A stretch of 64,000 nucleotides of DNA from contig CAVUAN010000019.1 in the NCBI GenBank assembly GCA_963739435.1, forward strand, positions 124,001-188,000. Reading direction: 5' to 3'. A program made the translations under genes and the position numbers. Source of the DNA: CAVUAN01 sp963739435. GTDB lineage: Bacteria; Acidobacteriota; Thermoanaerobaculia; UBA5066; Gp7-AA6. Numbering within the stretch: the stretch's first letter is position 1; each line of letters begins with the position of its first letter. Below the pieces are notes generated by a model, which was not told the origin of the DNA, did no database searches, and worked only from the letters and a program-made list of their open reading frames with translations. Below, in pieces: positions 37,679 through 47,147 of the stretch.

Positions 37679-39715
37679 CTACTTCGCTGACGCTTTCTTG
37701 ATCAGGGCGAGGGCTGCGGGATTGGTCTTGTAGGCCTCGCTCCAGGCCTTGGCCTTCTGCGGGTCCAGGCGCGCCCCGGCCGCGATCAGCTCCTCGAGGC
37801 CGGGATTGCCGGACACGATTCCCATTTCGAGGGCGTTCAATCCCGAGCCGTTGCGGTGGTCGAGTTTGGCGCCCGCCTTGAGCAGCAAACGCAGGGTCTG
37901 CCGGTCGCAGTTGCCCACGGCGAACATCAGCGCCGTGTTCTTGTTCTCGTCCTGCTGGTTCACGTCCGCGCCGCGCTCGATGAAGAGCTGGACGATGGCT
38001 CGCCCCTCGTCGCCCTGGGCGCAGGCTGCTCGGCTGAAAAACAGGATCATCAGCGGCGAGCGGCGATTGGAGGAAGCGAACGCCATGTTCGGGGACATCC
38101 CGCCATCGAGATACGCGCGGATAGCCTCCCCATCGGCCTCCGAGAGCGCGCGATAAAAGCCGGGCTCGTCGAACTCGAGCTTGCGCTCGCGCAGCACGGC
38201 CAGCCCGCTCGCCTCGCGGCCGGTCGTCGCCGATGATCCGGACGCCGCCGAGGCCGGGGACGACGCGGACGATCCGGATGCAGGAGACGCCTTCGAGCCT
38301 GCGGCGGCGGGCGGTGCCGGAGCGGCGGTGCCGCCCGCAGCAATCGACCCCGGGCTGCCCGCGCCGCCGCGATCGATCCACTCGATGGCCGTCCGGGCGT
38401 CTTCCGCCAGGTCCTTCTCGGGCGATTTGGTCAGCGGGCGAATTGTCTCGACAATCGCCTTGGCCTGCCCCTGGCGGTTGCGCAGGCACAGCAGCGCCCG
38501 CTGTCGGGCGGCCATGTCGGCGCCCGAGACGGCAACATCCGCCAGCGTCGCCACGATCTCGGGGCTGTCGAGGTAGAGCTTGTTGTAGGCGCCAACTGCC
38601 TCGACAGAAAGGTCGTGATCCTTGTCCTTCATGGCGCTCACCAGCGTGCCCTTGGCGGTCGCGGCGACGGAGACTTTGGCCGCTTTCGGGATTGGGTTCG
38701 AGGCGTCCCCAATCTCTTCGAGCGCGCTGGCTGCCCGCTTGCGGACGCTCTTATCGGGGTCCTTTGCGAGAAGCCGCGTCAGCTCGGGCGCCGCCTCGTA
38801 GGCCAGCCCCTTCACTCCCCCCAGTGCCGAGCATGCTTCCAGGCGGACGCTTTCGTCGGGATCGCCGAGCAGGCGGATCGCCTCCGGGATCCAGCGGGCG
38901 GCCTCGCGCTCCGAGGTCACCTTGGCCGCAAGGCTGATGGCCGCGTAGCGTGTCTCGGCCAGCGACGAGTGCGTGTGCTTGAGGGCCAGGTCGACTGTCC
39001 CCGGCGGCAGAGGCTTGACCCTGGCGAGCGCTCCGAAGACATATCGCCCGGACTCGGGCGTCCGGGCAACCGTGCGGTCGAGCAGGGGAAGAACCGGCGC
39101 CGCGCCTTCCTGGAGAAGCGCGGAAAGCGCCTTCTCCGCCGCCTCCGCGCTGTTCCTGGCATCCGAGCTCGACCGCCCGCGCCCCGGCCGGGCCGCGTCC
39201 TCCGCGTTCTTGGACAGCCAGGTGAGGATGAGCGGCGCCAGCTTCTCCGGAGGGTCGAATCCAATCAGGCCGCGAGCCGCCAGAAAGGCCGTAGCGTCGT
39301 CACGCGATCCGTCGAGCGCCCGCCGCCACGCCTCCGTGAGCTCCTTTTCCGGCACACCCATGGCCGCCAGCGCCCCCGCGGCGCGCGCCACGACGGTCGC
39401 GTCGGAATCAGTCAGCGTCTTCTGGAGCTCCGGTCTTGCCGCAGCCGCGCCTTTGCCCGTCTTCCACAACGCCGAGGCGGCGGCGCGGCGGACCGATGCG
39501 TCCGAATCCGACAGCGCCTTAGCCAGCGCCGCCACGGCCTCCGGGTTCTGCCGTCCGCCGAGAGAGTCGGCCGCCGAGACGCGCTCGAGGGCGTCCCGGT
39601 CCTTTGCCAGGGTCTTCGCGTAGTCTCGAATGAGCTTTTCTTCGTCGGTCTGGGCATACCCGGCGCAGGTCTGGATCGCCAGCAGGACGCAGATCACCAG
39701 AGAACGTCTGACCAT
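37679..39715 (-). CDS. Exported HEAT-repeat protein with C-terminal ankyrin repeats
   Basis: A 678-residue protein from ATG 39715 with signal peptide (SLVICVLLAIQTCAGYAQ). About residues 25-440 are HEAT/armadillo-like helical repeats (SDASVRRAAASALWKTGKGA, DPDKSVRKRAASALEEIGD). A low-complexity Ala/Ser/Gly/Pro linker (about 445-505) leads to three ankyrin repeats (VQLFIERGADVNQQDENKNT, RLLLKAGAKLDHRNGSGLNA). Both halves are protein-binding solenoids, so a periplasmic scaffold is likely. GGAG lies seven bases upstream. Convergent with the exporter genes. Confidence 0.88.
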   Translation of the reverse strand: MVRRSLVICVLLAIQTCAGYAQTDEEKLIRDYAKTLAKDRDALERVSAADSLGGRQNPEAVAALAKALSDSDASVRRAAASALWKTGKGAAAARPELQKTLTDSDATVVARAAGALAAMGVPEKELTEAWRRALDGSRDDATAFLAARGLIGFDPPEKLAPLILTWLSKNAEDAARPGRGRSSSDARNSAEAAEKALSALLQEGAAPVLPLLDRTVARTPESGRYVFGALARVKPLPPGTVDLALKHTHSSLAETRYAAISLAAKVTSEREAARWIPEAIRLLGDPDESVRLEACSALGGVKGLAYEAAPELTRLLAKDPDKSVRKRAASALEEIGDASNPIPKAAKVSVAATAKGTLVSAMKDKDHDLSVEAVGAYNKLYLDSPEIVATLADVAVSGADMAARQRALLCLRNRQGQAKAIVETIRPLTKSPEKDLAEDARTAIEWIDRGGAGSPGSIAAGGTAAPAPPAAAGSKASPASGSSASSPASAASGSSATTGREASGLAVLRERKLEFDEPGFYRALSEADGEAIRAYLDGGMSPNMAFASSNRRSPLMILFFSRAACAQGDEGRAIVQLFIERGADVNQQDENKNTALMFAVGNCDRQTLRLLLKAGAKLDHRNGSGLNALEMGIVSGNPGLEELIAAGARLDPQKAKAWSEAYKTNPAALALIKKASAK

Positions 39716-39873
39716 GGCCACGCTCCTTCCTGTCTTCAGGTTATCGCGGCGGCAACGCCCCGAACAAAAATCACCCTCATCATGCAGCGTCGCCATCCGT
39801 CCCCCGACTCATCCCATTTTCATTCTGTCACCGCCATTCTCGCGACAAAGGTTTCAGGCTATCCTCCTGGCAA

Positions 39874-42054
39874 GTGAGCCGAGCGATCAGACGTCTTCTC
39901 CTGGCTTGCTTCCTCGTCTCGGGTTTCACTTCTCTCCTCTACCAGACGGTGTGGATGCGCCTGGCGCAGGCGCAGTTCGGCGTCAACACCTCCGTCGTGG
40001 CGACTGTTCTGTCCGTCTTCATGCTCGGGTTGGCCGCCGGGAGCTTCCGGGCCGGGCGGGTTCTCTCGCATCTCGAGACGCGGTTCAGGATCGGCCCGCT
40101 GCGGGCCTACGGCATGGCGGAGTTGACGATCGGAATCGGCGGACTCGTGGTTCCCTCTCTGCTCGCCGGCGGCCGCAGCCTGCTCCTGGCGCTGGGGCCA
40201 GCGTCCAGCGCCCGGTACACGCTGGCGAGCGCCGTCCTCCTTGGAGCAATTCTCTTTCCCTTCTGTGCCGCGATGGGTTTGACGTTTCCCAGTGCGGTTT
40301 CATTCCTGGCTCGCGCGGGAGCGTCGGGAGAAGGCCGCGATCCGTTCAGCGCGCTCTATCTCGCCAACGTCACCGGTGCGTTTGCTGGCGCGCTCGTCAC
40401 CCCGCTGGTGCTGATCGAGCTCTTCGGATTTCGAGCGACCTCTCTCGGAGCGGCCGCGGGGAATGCACTGATCGCCACGGTTGCCCTCACCGCCTTTCGA
40501 GGTGTCGCGCTCGCGTCAGCCGATGTGCCATCCGCGTTCCCCGTCAAGCGAGCCGTCCCTCCTGATTCAGAATCCCGCGCAAGACGTCTCGCCCTCTTCG
40601 TCACCGGGTTTTCGACGATGGGGCTCGAAGTCGTCTGGACGAGGATGTACCCGGCCATCATCGGGACTTTCGTGTACTCGTTTGCAGCGATTGTCGCGAG
40701 CTATCTCTTCGCGACGACCGCGGGCTCGGCCCTCTATCGGCGTCTCCGCCACCGGCCGTTCGCCGGCCATCTCGGGACGGTCTGGCCATGGCTTGCGGCC
40801 GCCTCTCTCCTCCCGTTCTCCGTGGCGTCGGTCACCTTCCGCGTCGGCCATCCGTTTCTCCGGGTCGCCGTCGGGCTTCTCCCTTTCTGCGGACTTCTCG
40901 GGTTCCTGACTCCAGCTCTGATTGATCGTGAGGCCGGGGACGATGCCGCGGCCGTCGGCCGCGCGTACGGGATCAACCTTCTCGGATGCCTTCTCGGGCC
41001 ACTGGTCGCCGGGTTCTTCCTTCTCCCGGGATTCGGGGCACGCGGGTCCACGCTGGCGCTCGTGATTCCGCTCTTTGCGATGCTCCTCGCCGCCCCCCTG
41101 CGAAGAGGCTCCCGGTGGGCTCCACCGCTGGCGTCGGTCGCTGTGGCCGGCGTGCTGTGGTTCTCCACGACGCTCTTTGAGGAGCAGTTCCCCAAAGTCC
41201 AGGTGCGCCACGATCACGTCGCAACCGTCGTCGCTGAGGGCGAGGGGCAAAAGAAGCAGCTCTTCGTCAACGGCGTCGCAATGACTTATCTGACGACGAT
41301 CACCAAGATGATGGCGCACTTTCCCGCAGCTCATCTCGCTCCGGCCCCGGGTTCGAGGCTTGACACGCTGGTCATTTGTTTCGGCATGGGTACCACCTTC
41401 CGATCGCTTGCCTCCTGGGATGCAAATGTCACCGCGGCCGAGCTCGTCCCGTCCGTTGACGCAATGTTCGGCTATTACTTCCCTGACGGCCCCGCACTCT
41501 TGCGCGAGACCCGGCGAAAGCTGCGCGTCGTGCACGACGACGGCCGGCGCTTCCTCGATCGCACGCCCAACCGCTTCGACATCATCTCGATCGATCCGCC
41601 GCCACCCGTGGAGGCTGCCGGAAGCAGTCTCCTGTACTCGAAGGGGTTCTACCGAAGCGCGCGACGGGCTTTGAGAGCGGGCGGAATCCTTCAGACGTGG
41701 CTCCCGGGCGGGGACTACGAGACAGTGGCTGGCGTCCTCCTCGCAGCCCTGGAATCGTTCCCGTACGTTCGGGTCTTCCAGTCGATCGAAGGATACGGGT
41801 TTCACGTTCTCGCTTCGGACGTGCCAATTCCGACCCGAAGCGCCGCAGATCTTTTCGCCCGCATGCCCGGGCCTGCCGTTGCCGACATGATCGAATGGAC
41901 CTCCGATCCACCCGTCCAACTCTTTGAGAAGATGCTCACTCACGAGCTTGCGCCCGACGCGCTTATCACCAAGCTCCGGCGGGATGGCTCGCGGCCGATC
42001 GTCGACGACCGCCCGGTGAACGAGTTTTTCTTCCTGCGCCGGTTTGTCCTCTAG
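39874..42054 (+). CDS. Membrane-anchored spermidine-synthase-like protein
   Basis: A 726-residue protein starting with GTG 39874. The first 400 residues hold about 11-12 membrane helices in an MFS-like pattern (SGFTSLLYQTVWMRLAQAQF, with the FGVNTSVVATVLSVFMLGLA region). The C-terminal 300 residues are a spermidine-synthase-type Rossmann domain: VICFGMGTTFRSL, TAAELVPSVD, HDDGRRFLDR, FDIISIDPPPP. In family members of this fused type the aminopropyl-transfer activity is usually unproven. The ribosome site is weak. It is divergent from the HEAT-ankyrin gene. Confidence 0.87.
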   Translation: MSRAIRRLLLACFLVSGFTSLLYQTVWMRLAQAQFGVNTSVVATVLSVFMLGLAAGSFRAGRVLSHLETRFRIGPLRAYGMAELTIGIGGLVVPSLLAGGRSLLLALGPASSARYTLASAVLLGAILFPFCAAMGLTFPSAVSFLARAGASGEGRDPFSALYLANVTGAFAGALVTPLVLIELFGFRATSLGAAAGNALIATVALTAFRGVALASADVPSAFPVKRAVPPDSESRARRLALFVTGFSTMGLEVVWTRMYPAIIGTFVYSFAAIVASYLFATTAGSALYRRLRHRPFAGHLGTVWPWLAAASLLPFSVASVTFRVGHPFLRVAVGLLPFCGLLGFLTPALIDREAGDDAAAVGRAYGINLLGCLLGPLVAGFFLLPGFGARGSTLALVIPLFAMLLAAPLRRGSRWAPPLASVAVAGVLWFSTTLFEEQFPKVQVRHDHVATVVAEGEGQKKQLFVNGVAMTYLTTITKMMAHFPAAHLAPAPGSRLDTLVICFGMGTTFRSLASWDANVTAAELVPSVDAMFGYYFPDGPALLRETRRKLRVVHDDGRRFLDRTPNRFDIISIDPPPPVEAAGSSLLYSKGFYRSARRALRAGGILQTWLPGGDYETVAGVLLAALESFPYVRVFQSIEGYGFHVLASDVPIPTRSAADLFARMPGPAVADMIEWTSDPPVQLFEKMLTHELAPDALITKLRRDGSRPIVDDRPVNEFFFLRRFVL

Positions 42055-42061
42055 CCTGCTC

Positions 42062-42835
42062 TCACCGAAGGAGCGAGACCCGGCCCGAAAGATCGAGCGG
42101 CACCGGGATGTCTCCGCCCGGCAGGCGGACGACCAGACTGCCGCGCAGGCGTCCCTCGACTTCCCCACTCGAGCGCAGGGCCGAGCCGGCGGCCGCCAGG
42201 AGCTGGCTGTGATCGAGATCGATCGGCAGGCTCAGCGTCGTTTCCTGTCCGGCCTTCAGGATCATCTCGTCCGTCGAGCCCGATCCGACTTCCCTGCCGT
42301 TGGCGAAGAGGGTGTAGCTCGTGCTCGCGAGCTTCAACGGGATTGAAAGTGGGTTCCGAACCGTCACCTCTGCCCTGGCGGCGCTTTCGAAGAGCGAAAA
42401 CTGCGTCAGCGCGATCGAGCCGAGCTTGACGAAGCCAGACGCCGCCTCCTCGCGCTTCTCGATTGAGACCTCCCCCCAGCGCCTCGTGCCCGACCAATCG
42501 ACGGCGCTTCCGCCCGCCACGCGGCCGCGGAGCCTGTAGTCGAAATCCGCGGCCCGAAACCGCTTGATCCAATCTTCCGGCACGTCCCGGTACCGGATCT
42601 TCAGGGTGAGCTCGAGGCGCTCCGCGGACGCTCGGGCGACACCCGTGATGGGAATCGCCGAAGGTGATCCGTAGAGCGACAGCGAACCGGAAAAGGCCCC
42701 CGCCGACGCTCCCGGCTCGGCACGGGACACGATCGCCGTGAAGGATTCCAACTCCGGAACGACGCGGAGATCTACGGCAGGCGTCGCGGCGGCTGGCTGT
42801 GCCGACAGGATCAGAAGAAAGAGGAGGCTCACCAT
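42062..42835 (-). CDS. Exported LEA14-like (LEA type 2) protein
   Basis: A 257-residue protein with signal peptide (SLLFLLILSAQPAAATPA). The C-terminal half, with GSIALTQFSLFESAARAEVT followed by VRNPLSIPLKLASTSYTLFA and LSLPIDLDHSQLL, is the WHy/LEA14 beta-sandwich found in desiccation-related proteins; a weaker copy seems to lie in the first half (FTAIVSRAEPGASAGAFSGS). The role is probably in envelope stress, unproven. Convergent with the spermidine-synthase-like gene, 8 bases apart. Confidence 0.82.
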   Translation of the reverse strand: MVSLLFLLILSAQPAAATPAVDLRVVPELESFTAIVSRAEPGASAGAFSGSLSLYGSPSAIPITGVARASAERLELTLKIRYRDVPEDWIKRFRAADFDYRLRGRVAGGSAVDWSGTRRWGEVSIEKREEAASGFVKLGSIALTQFSLFESAARAEVTVRNPLSIPLKLASTSYTLFANGREVGSGSTDEMILKAGQETTLSLPIDLDHSQLLAAAGSALRSSGEVEGRLRGSLVVRLPGGDIPVPLDLSGRVSLLR

Positions 42836-42855
42836 GTTCGCCGCACCACCTTGGA

Positions 42856-42893
42856 TTCTAAAACGAAAGGGCGCGCCGCTGCCGGCGCGCCCT
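42856..42893 (-). terminator. Rho-independent terminator of the cupin gene at 42918
   Basis: A perfect 10-base stem AGGGCGCGCC / GGCGCGCCCT with loop GCTGCC (42868-42893) is followed on the minus strand by TTTCGTTTTAG. It lies 25 bases after the stop of the minus-strand cupin gene. Confidence 0.8.
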
Positions 42894-42917
42894 CAGGCGT
42901 TCGTCGAGACGGCCGGG

Positions 42918-43403
42918 CTACTTCTTCGGCTCCTCGACCGGCATGAGGTCGAACTTCCCGGACGATTCAACAAAACTGACGCACTCCGAGGCCTTGTCGC
43001 AGGCCGTCGTGTGACGATACGTCCCACCCGGCTGATACAGGTAAGAGCCGGGTCCCAGCCTGCTTTCGGGCTTTCCTTCCGGCGTATGAAGCCACGTGCC
43101 GGACACGACGATGACGCGCATGCCGGACGTGTGCGTGTGCAGGGGAGTCGTCATGCCCGCCGGGAACTTGATCAACGCGCCGAACGCACCCTTGGTGTGG
43201 TCACCCCACAGGTCGACGATCTTGACTCCCGGAGGCCCTCCGCCAGTCATGTCGGTCCACTTCAGGCCGTCGGCCGGCCAGATGACGGCCTTTGGGGCCG
43301 CGGCCTTGGGAGCGCTCTTCTTCGCCGCCCCCGATGCTTGTGCCAGGACCGCGACAGCCGCCAGAAAAGACACTGCGAACACCAGGATTTTTCGTCCCCT
43401 CAT
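42918..43403 (-). CDS. Exported cupin-domain protein
   Basis: A 161-residue protein with signal peptide (ILVFAVSFLAAVAVLAQA) and a Lys/Ala/Pro linker. The cupin barrel has FPAGMTTPLHTHTSGMRVIV (His-His metal motif) and GPGSYLYQPGGTYRHTT, similar to ChrR/DUF4437-type cupins. Two Cys in TACDKASECVSF could form a disulfide. Catalytic role unknown. It is followed by a good terminator. Another exported cupin gene lies 77 bases upstream on the same strand. Confidence 0.87.
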   Translation of the reverse strand: MRGRKILVFAVSFLAAVAVLAQASGAAKKSAPKAAAPKAVIWPADGLKWTDMTGGGPPGVKIVDLWGDHTKGAFGALIKFPAGMTTPLHTHTSGMRVIVVSGTWLHTPEGKPESRLGPGSYLYQPGGTYRHTTACDKASECVSFVESSGKFDLMPVEEPKK

Positions 43404-43480
43404 TCCGATACCTCCTCAATTTTTGTTGCCAATGTTGCGCGAAGATTACACCGATCCGCGCATGCGGGCAACCCCGGCGC

Positions 43481-43900
43481 TCAGGGAGCCGGCGCCGTGA
43501 GGGGCTTTCCCTTCTCGGCCACGAACACGACGGACAGCTTCACGGTCGCGGTGCCCTTGTTGATTCCCTGGTGAATCACCCCCATGGGGATCGAGAAAAC
43601 ATCGCCCGCCTTGACGGTCTTCGTGGGCTGGCCTTCGACCTCGAGCTCCATCGTGCCGTCCTGAACGAACGCGTAGACCTCGGCCGCCGGATGGGTGTGC
43701 CTCCCTTCGGCGCCGCCGGCGGGTATTTCCACCACCGCCATGATCACTTCCCGGCCCGGAATCGTCGTGTCCTGCTTCAGGACGACAGTCCTCTTCACCG
43801 CCGGCGCCGCCTGCTGGGCCTTCATGCCCGATATCCCCGCCGCCCCGGCCACCGCTACGATGGCGGCGACTGCGGCCATCCTCCAGCTCACGACCTTCAT
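43481..43900 (-). CDS. Exported small cupin protein
   Basis: A 139-residue protein. ATG 43900 has GGAGGACACC before it. Signal/anchor MAAVAAIVAVAGAAGISGMK, then a single cupin domain with GGAEGRHTHPAAEVYAFVQD and the second motif DVFSIPMGVIHQGINKGT, giving the usual His, His, Glu, His metal set. Likely a periplasmic metal-bound cupin of unknown reaction. Divergent from the short secreted protein gene at 43992. Confidence 0.88.
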   Translation of the reverse strand: MKVVSWRMAAVAAIVAVAGAAGISGMKAQQAAPAVKRTVVLKQDTTIPGREVIMAVVEIPAGGAEGRHTHPAAEVYAFVQDGTMELEVEGQPTKTVKAGDVFSIPMGVIHQGINKGTATVKLSVVFVAEKGKPLTAPAP

Positions 43901-43991
43901 GGTGTCCTCCTCTTTGCAGCGGATCATAGATCCTCTCCTCTGGCCCGGCCCCGATTGCCTGTGAAAGACTCCTTCCCAGGGGGGAGGACTC

Positions 43992-44198
43992 ATGAAGGCG
44001 GACCGCCAGCGGTCTCCGAACGTCCACAGCTTTGCGCGAGGGCTACTCCTCGCCGTTCTCGCCCTCGCTCTCGTCCGGCCGGTCCGGGGGCAAACCCCGG
44101 AGCGCGACACTGCGGCAAAACTCAAAGACTTCGACGCCTGGATGACAGCCGTCAAGCAGCGAGACCCTTCCGGAGAATTCACATTCCCGAAGAAGTAG
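43992..44198 (+). CDS. Short secreted peptide of unknown function
   Basis: A 68-residue product with signal peptide (GLLLAVLALALVRPVRGQ) and a mature part of about 35 residues (TAAKLKDFDAWMTAVKQRDP). GGGGGAGGACTC precedes ATG 43992. It lies 12 bases before the DUF885 gene and is probably co-transcribed. The peptide may be a cut-down relative of a beta-lactamase-like or peptidase N-terminus; I cannot tell. Confidence 0.6.
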   Translation: MKADRQRSPNVHSFARGLLLAVLALALVRPVRGQTPERDTAAKLKDFDAWMTAVKQRDPSGEFTFPKK

Positions 44199-44210
44199 AG
44201 AGGTTCGACG

Positions 44211-45845
44211 ATGCGCCTTTCCCGTTTCGGCGTTGCGGCAGTGTGCCTTCTTGCGCAGGCGGCCATGTCGGGCGGTGACGCTCGCGGCGCCTCGGGTTAC
44301 GACAGCCTCGTCTCGCTCTTTTCCGAGTGGCGAGCCTTCCAGAAGCCGAAGCTCCAGGACGGCGTGCCGGACTACACGGCCAGCGCGATGGCCGCGCAGC
44401 GCGAAGAGCTCGGAGCCTTCCAGCGCCGCCTGGCCGCGATCGATCCGGCCGGCTGGCCGGTCAGCAAGCAGGTCGACTACTGCGTCGTCCGAGCCGAGAT
44501 GAACGGCCTGGAGTTCGATCACCGCGTCCTGAAGCCCTGGGCCAACAACCCGGCCTTCTACGTCACGGTCTTCACGGAAGAGAGCGATCAGCCTGCCCGC
44601 GAGGGGCCGTTCGCTCGAGGCGCCGTCGAGCTCTGGACCTACACGTTCCCGGTCCCGGCGCAGAGAGCGGCGCAGATGGAGTCGGAAATCCGCCCGATCC
44701 CGAAGCTCCTCGCCCAGGCGAAATCAAACCTCGTGGGGCACGGACGCGATCTCTGGACTTACGGCACACAGAGCATCCGGCAGCAGAAAGCCGACCTGTC
44801 GGATCTTGCGAAGCGGCTCGGAGATTCTCCGGCCTCTCTCAAAGCAGCGGTTCAAAGCGCGATCGAGGCGACAGACGCCTTTGCGGCCTGGCTCGACTCC
44901 CAGGCGCCCGCAAAGACCGGCCCGTCGGGCATCGGGATCGAGAACTACAACTGGTACTTGAAGAACGTCCAGCTCGCGCCCTACACCTGGCAGGACGAGG
45001 TCACGATCATGGAGCGCGAGCTCGCGCGCTCCTATGCCCTCCTCGCCATGGAAGAGTTGCGAAACGCGAAGCTGCCGCCGCAGGTCCCGATTGCGTCGGC
45101 CGCCGAGTACGACCGCCGCTTCGGCGCCGCCGTCACGGAGTACATGGCGTTCCTGCGCGACCACGACTTCCTGACCGTCCACAGCGACATGGACGCCGCT
45201 CTCCGCGCGCGGGTCGGCAGTTTCAGCCCGGGCCCTCGCGAGTTCTTCGGCGAGGTCGACTACCGCGACCCGGAGCTGATGCGCACTCACGGATACCACT
45301 GGTTCGACAAGGCGCGGATGGCCCGCGAGCCGCACCCGAGCCCGATCCGGAGGGAAACGCTCCTCTACAACATCTTCAACACGCGCACCGAGGGCCACGC
45401 GACGGGATGGGAAGAGCTGATGGTGCAGGCCGGCATGTTCGACGCGCGGCCGCGCACCCGCGAGCTTCTCTACATCCTGCTGGCCGAGCGGGCGGCGAGG
45501 GCCCTGGGCGAGCTCCGGATGCAGAGCAACGAGTACTCCCTCGAGCAGGCCTCGGCCTTCGCCTCGGCCAACACGCCGCGCGGATGGCTCCGGATGGATG
45601 GAAAACTCGTCCGCTTCGAGCAGCATCTCTATCTCCAGCAGCCCGGCTACGGCACCAGCTACATCATCGGCAAGATCGAGATCGAGAAGCTCCTGTGGGA
45701 GAGAAAGCAGCAGCTCGGCGAAAGTTTCACCATGAGGCGATTCATGGATGAGTTCGATGCCGCCGGCCTGATTCCCGCCTCGCTGATTCGCTGGGAGCTC
45801 ACCGGCCGCCAACCCGACGAGATCCGACGGATGCTGACGCCCTGA
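44211..45845 (+). CDS. Exported DUF885-family protein (putative metallohydrolase)
   Basis: A 544-residue protein with signal peptide (GVAAVCLLAQAAMSGGDA). DUF885 landmarks are WPVSKQVDYCVVRAEMNGLE, RRETLLYNIFNTRTEGHATG, then GWEELMVQAG and YLQQPGYGTSYIIGKIEIE. The family resembles thermolysin-like M32/M3 helical peptidases, but here the metal motif is TEGHATGWEE rather than HExxH, so activity is uncertain. Its substrate is unknown. Co-oriented with the short secreted peptide gene. Confidence 0.9.
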   Translation: MRLSRFGVAAVCLLAQAAMSGGDARGASGYDSLVSLFSEWRAFQKPKLQDGVPDYTASAMAAQREELGAFQRRLAAIDPAGWPVSKQVDYCVVRAEMNGLEFDHRVLKPWANNPAFYVTVFTEESDQPAREGPFARGAVELWTYTFPVPAQRAAQMESEIRPIPKLLAQAKSNLVGHGRDLWTYGTQSIRQQKADLSDLAKRLGDSPASLKAAVQSAIEATDAFAAWLDSQAPAKTGPSGIGIENYNWYLKNVQLAPYTWQDEVTIMERELARSYALLAMEELRNAKLPPQVPIASAAEYDRRFGAAVTEYMAFLRDHDFLTVHSDMDAALRARVGSFSPGPREFFGEVDYRDPELMRTHGYHWFDKARMAREPHPSPIRRETLLYNIFNTRTEGHATGWEELMVQAGMFDARPRTRELLYILLAERAARALGELRMQSNEYSLEQASAFASANTPRGWLRMDGKLVRFEQHLYLQQPGYGTSYIIGKIEIEKLLWERKQQLGESFTMRRFMDEFDAAGLIPASLIRWELTGRQPDEIRRMLTP

Positions 45846-45946
45846 GTCCAGGAGGTCTCCACCGGGCCCTCCAGTGATGCGTTTGAATCGGTCACTTTTC
45901 AGAAGATCGCCATAGGCTTCTGGCGGAGCCAGAGGAGGATCCCGCT

Positions 45947-46339
45947 ATGAAAGGTTTTGTGCAGGACATCGAGGGTCTCGCCGTCAAGAATCAAGACTTT
46001 CGCCGGGTGCTTTACACGGCGAAGAACTGTCAGCTCGTCCTCATGGCGCTGAAGCCCAAGGAAGAGATCGGGGCGGAGGTTCACAAGCTGGACCAGTTCT
46101 TTCGCGTGGAGGAGGGAAACGGCCAGGCGATTCTTGATGGCGTCACAACCGCAATCAAGGCCGGCTTTGCGGTCGTTGTCCCGGCCGGGGCGAATCACAA
46201 CATCATCAATACTGGAACTGTGCCGCTGAAGCTGTATACGCTCTACTCCCCGCCGAATCATCGTGACGGCGTCGTCCACCATACGCGCGGCGATGCCGAG
46301 GCCGACAACGAACACTTCGACGGAAAGACGACCGAATAG
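45947..46339 (+). CDS. Cytoplasmic cupin-domain protein
   Basis: A 130-residue single cupin. AGAGGAGGATCCCGCT precedes ATG 45947. The metal motif is degenerate relative to the exported cupins: KPKEEIGAEVHKLDQFFRVE supplies His and Glu, and VVPAGANHNIINTG supplies the late His. The C-terminus HHTRGDAEADNEHFDGKTTE is typical of small cupins annotated as mannose-6-phosphate-isomerase-like, a label without proven activity. It starts the stress-related section of the window. Confidence 0.88.
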   Translation: MKGFVQDIEGLAVKNQDFRRVLYTAKNCQLVLMALKPKEEIGAEVHKLDQFFRVEEGNGQAILDGVTTAIKAGFAVVVPAGANHNIINTGTVPLKLYTLYSPPNHRDGVVHHTRGDAEADNEHFDGKTTE

Positions 46340-46357
46340 TCGAGGATCAGGGAGAGG

Positions 46358-47137
46358 TTGGATGAACCCGGACGACGAACCGAAGAACGTTCGACGTTGC
46401 CGAAGGACGGCTCTCCGGGGCGATCGCCGGTCCTGCCACGATCAGGCAAGGAAAAGGGACCCGAACCCGATTCGACGATGACCGTCGCGGAGGTTGCCAA
46501 TCACCTCTCGCTGTCAGCCAGCAGCGTCTACGGGCTGACTCGCGAGCTCAAGGCCGTTCGGGTCGCCGGCCGATGGGCCTTCCGAACGGGCGATGTCGAG
46601 CAATGGCTTCTGAGGCATCGGGCGGCGGATGAGCCCCAGATCGAGCCCGTGGAGGAGCTGGGATCACAAGTTCGCCTTTTCTCCCACATGGACGAGAAGA
46701 ACATCTTCCTCGACGTTCCCGAGACGGAGGCCACCCGGCTGATCCGAAGGGCTATCGAGAGAGCTTCGCTCAGCCTGACCGAGGTCCCGGACGCGGCGGC
46801 AAGGGAGCGGCTCTGGACCTCCATCCTGGAACGCGAAGCGCTCTGCAGCACGGCGCTCCATCCCGACGTCGCCTTCCCGCATCCCCGCGATCCCGAGACG
46901 TGCCCGCTCGAGCGCGACCACATCGTGATCGTCCGTGCAGCGCAGCCTGTCGAGTTTCGGGAGATCCACGGGTACCGGCCCCGGATCGTCTTTCTGCTTC
47001 TGGCGCGAACCGTCTCCTTGCAGCTTCGCTGGGAAGCTCGGCTCAGCCACCTTCTTCACCAGTCGGGATTCGTCGAGAAACTCCTCGGCGCGCAATCCCC
47101 TCGGGAGATTCGCCAGGTCTTCGCCGCGCCGAATTGA
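46358..47137 (+). CDS. Helix-turn-helix protein fused to a PtsN-like EIIA domain
   Basis: About 259 residues in the frame from TTG 46358. An excisionase-type HTH (MTVAEVANHLSLSASSVYGL, then GRWAFRTGDVEQWLL) is followed by a PTS EIIA(fru/Ntr) domain with LFSHMDEKNIFLDVPE and the phospho-His motif VAFPHPRDPE. DNA-binding plus EIIA in one chain suggests a regulator that reads nitrogen-type PTS phosphorylation. The start is uncertain: GGAG is best placed for ATG 46362, which is in another frame and would need one base inserted; ATG 46478 is a safe internal start just before the HTH. Confidence 0.82.
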   Translation: MDEPGRRTEERSTLPKDGSPGRSPVLPRSGKEKGPEPDSTMTVAEVANHLSLSASSVYGLTRELKAVRVAGRWAFRTGDVEQWLLRHRAADEPQIEPVEELGSQVRLFSHMDEKNIFLDVPETEATRLIRRAIERASLSLTEVPDAAARERLWTSILEREALCSTALHPDVAFPHPRDPETCPLERDHIVIVRAAQPVEFREIHGYRPRIVFLLLARTVSLQLRWEARLSHLLHQSGFVEKLLGAQSPREIRQVFAAPN

Positions 47138-47147
47138 CGCGTCCGGA

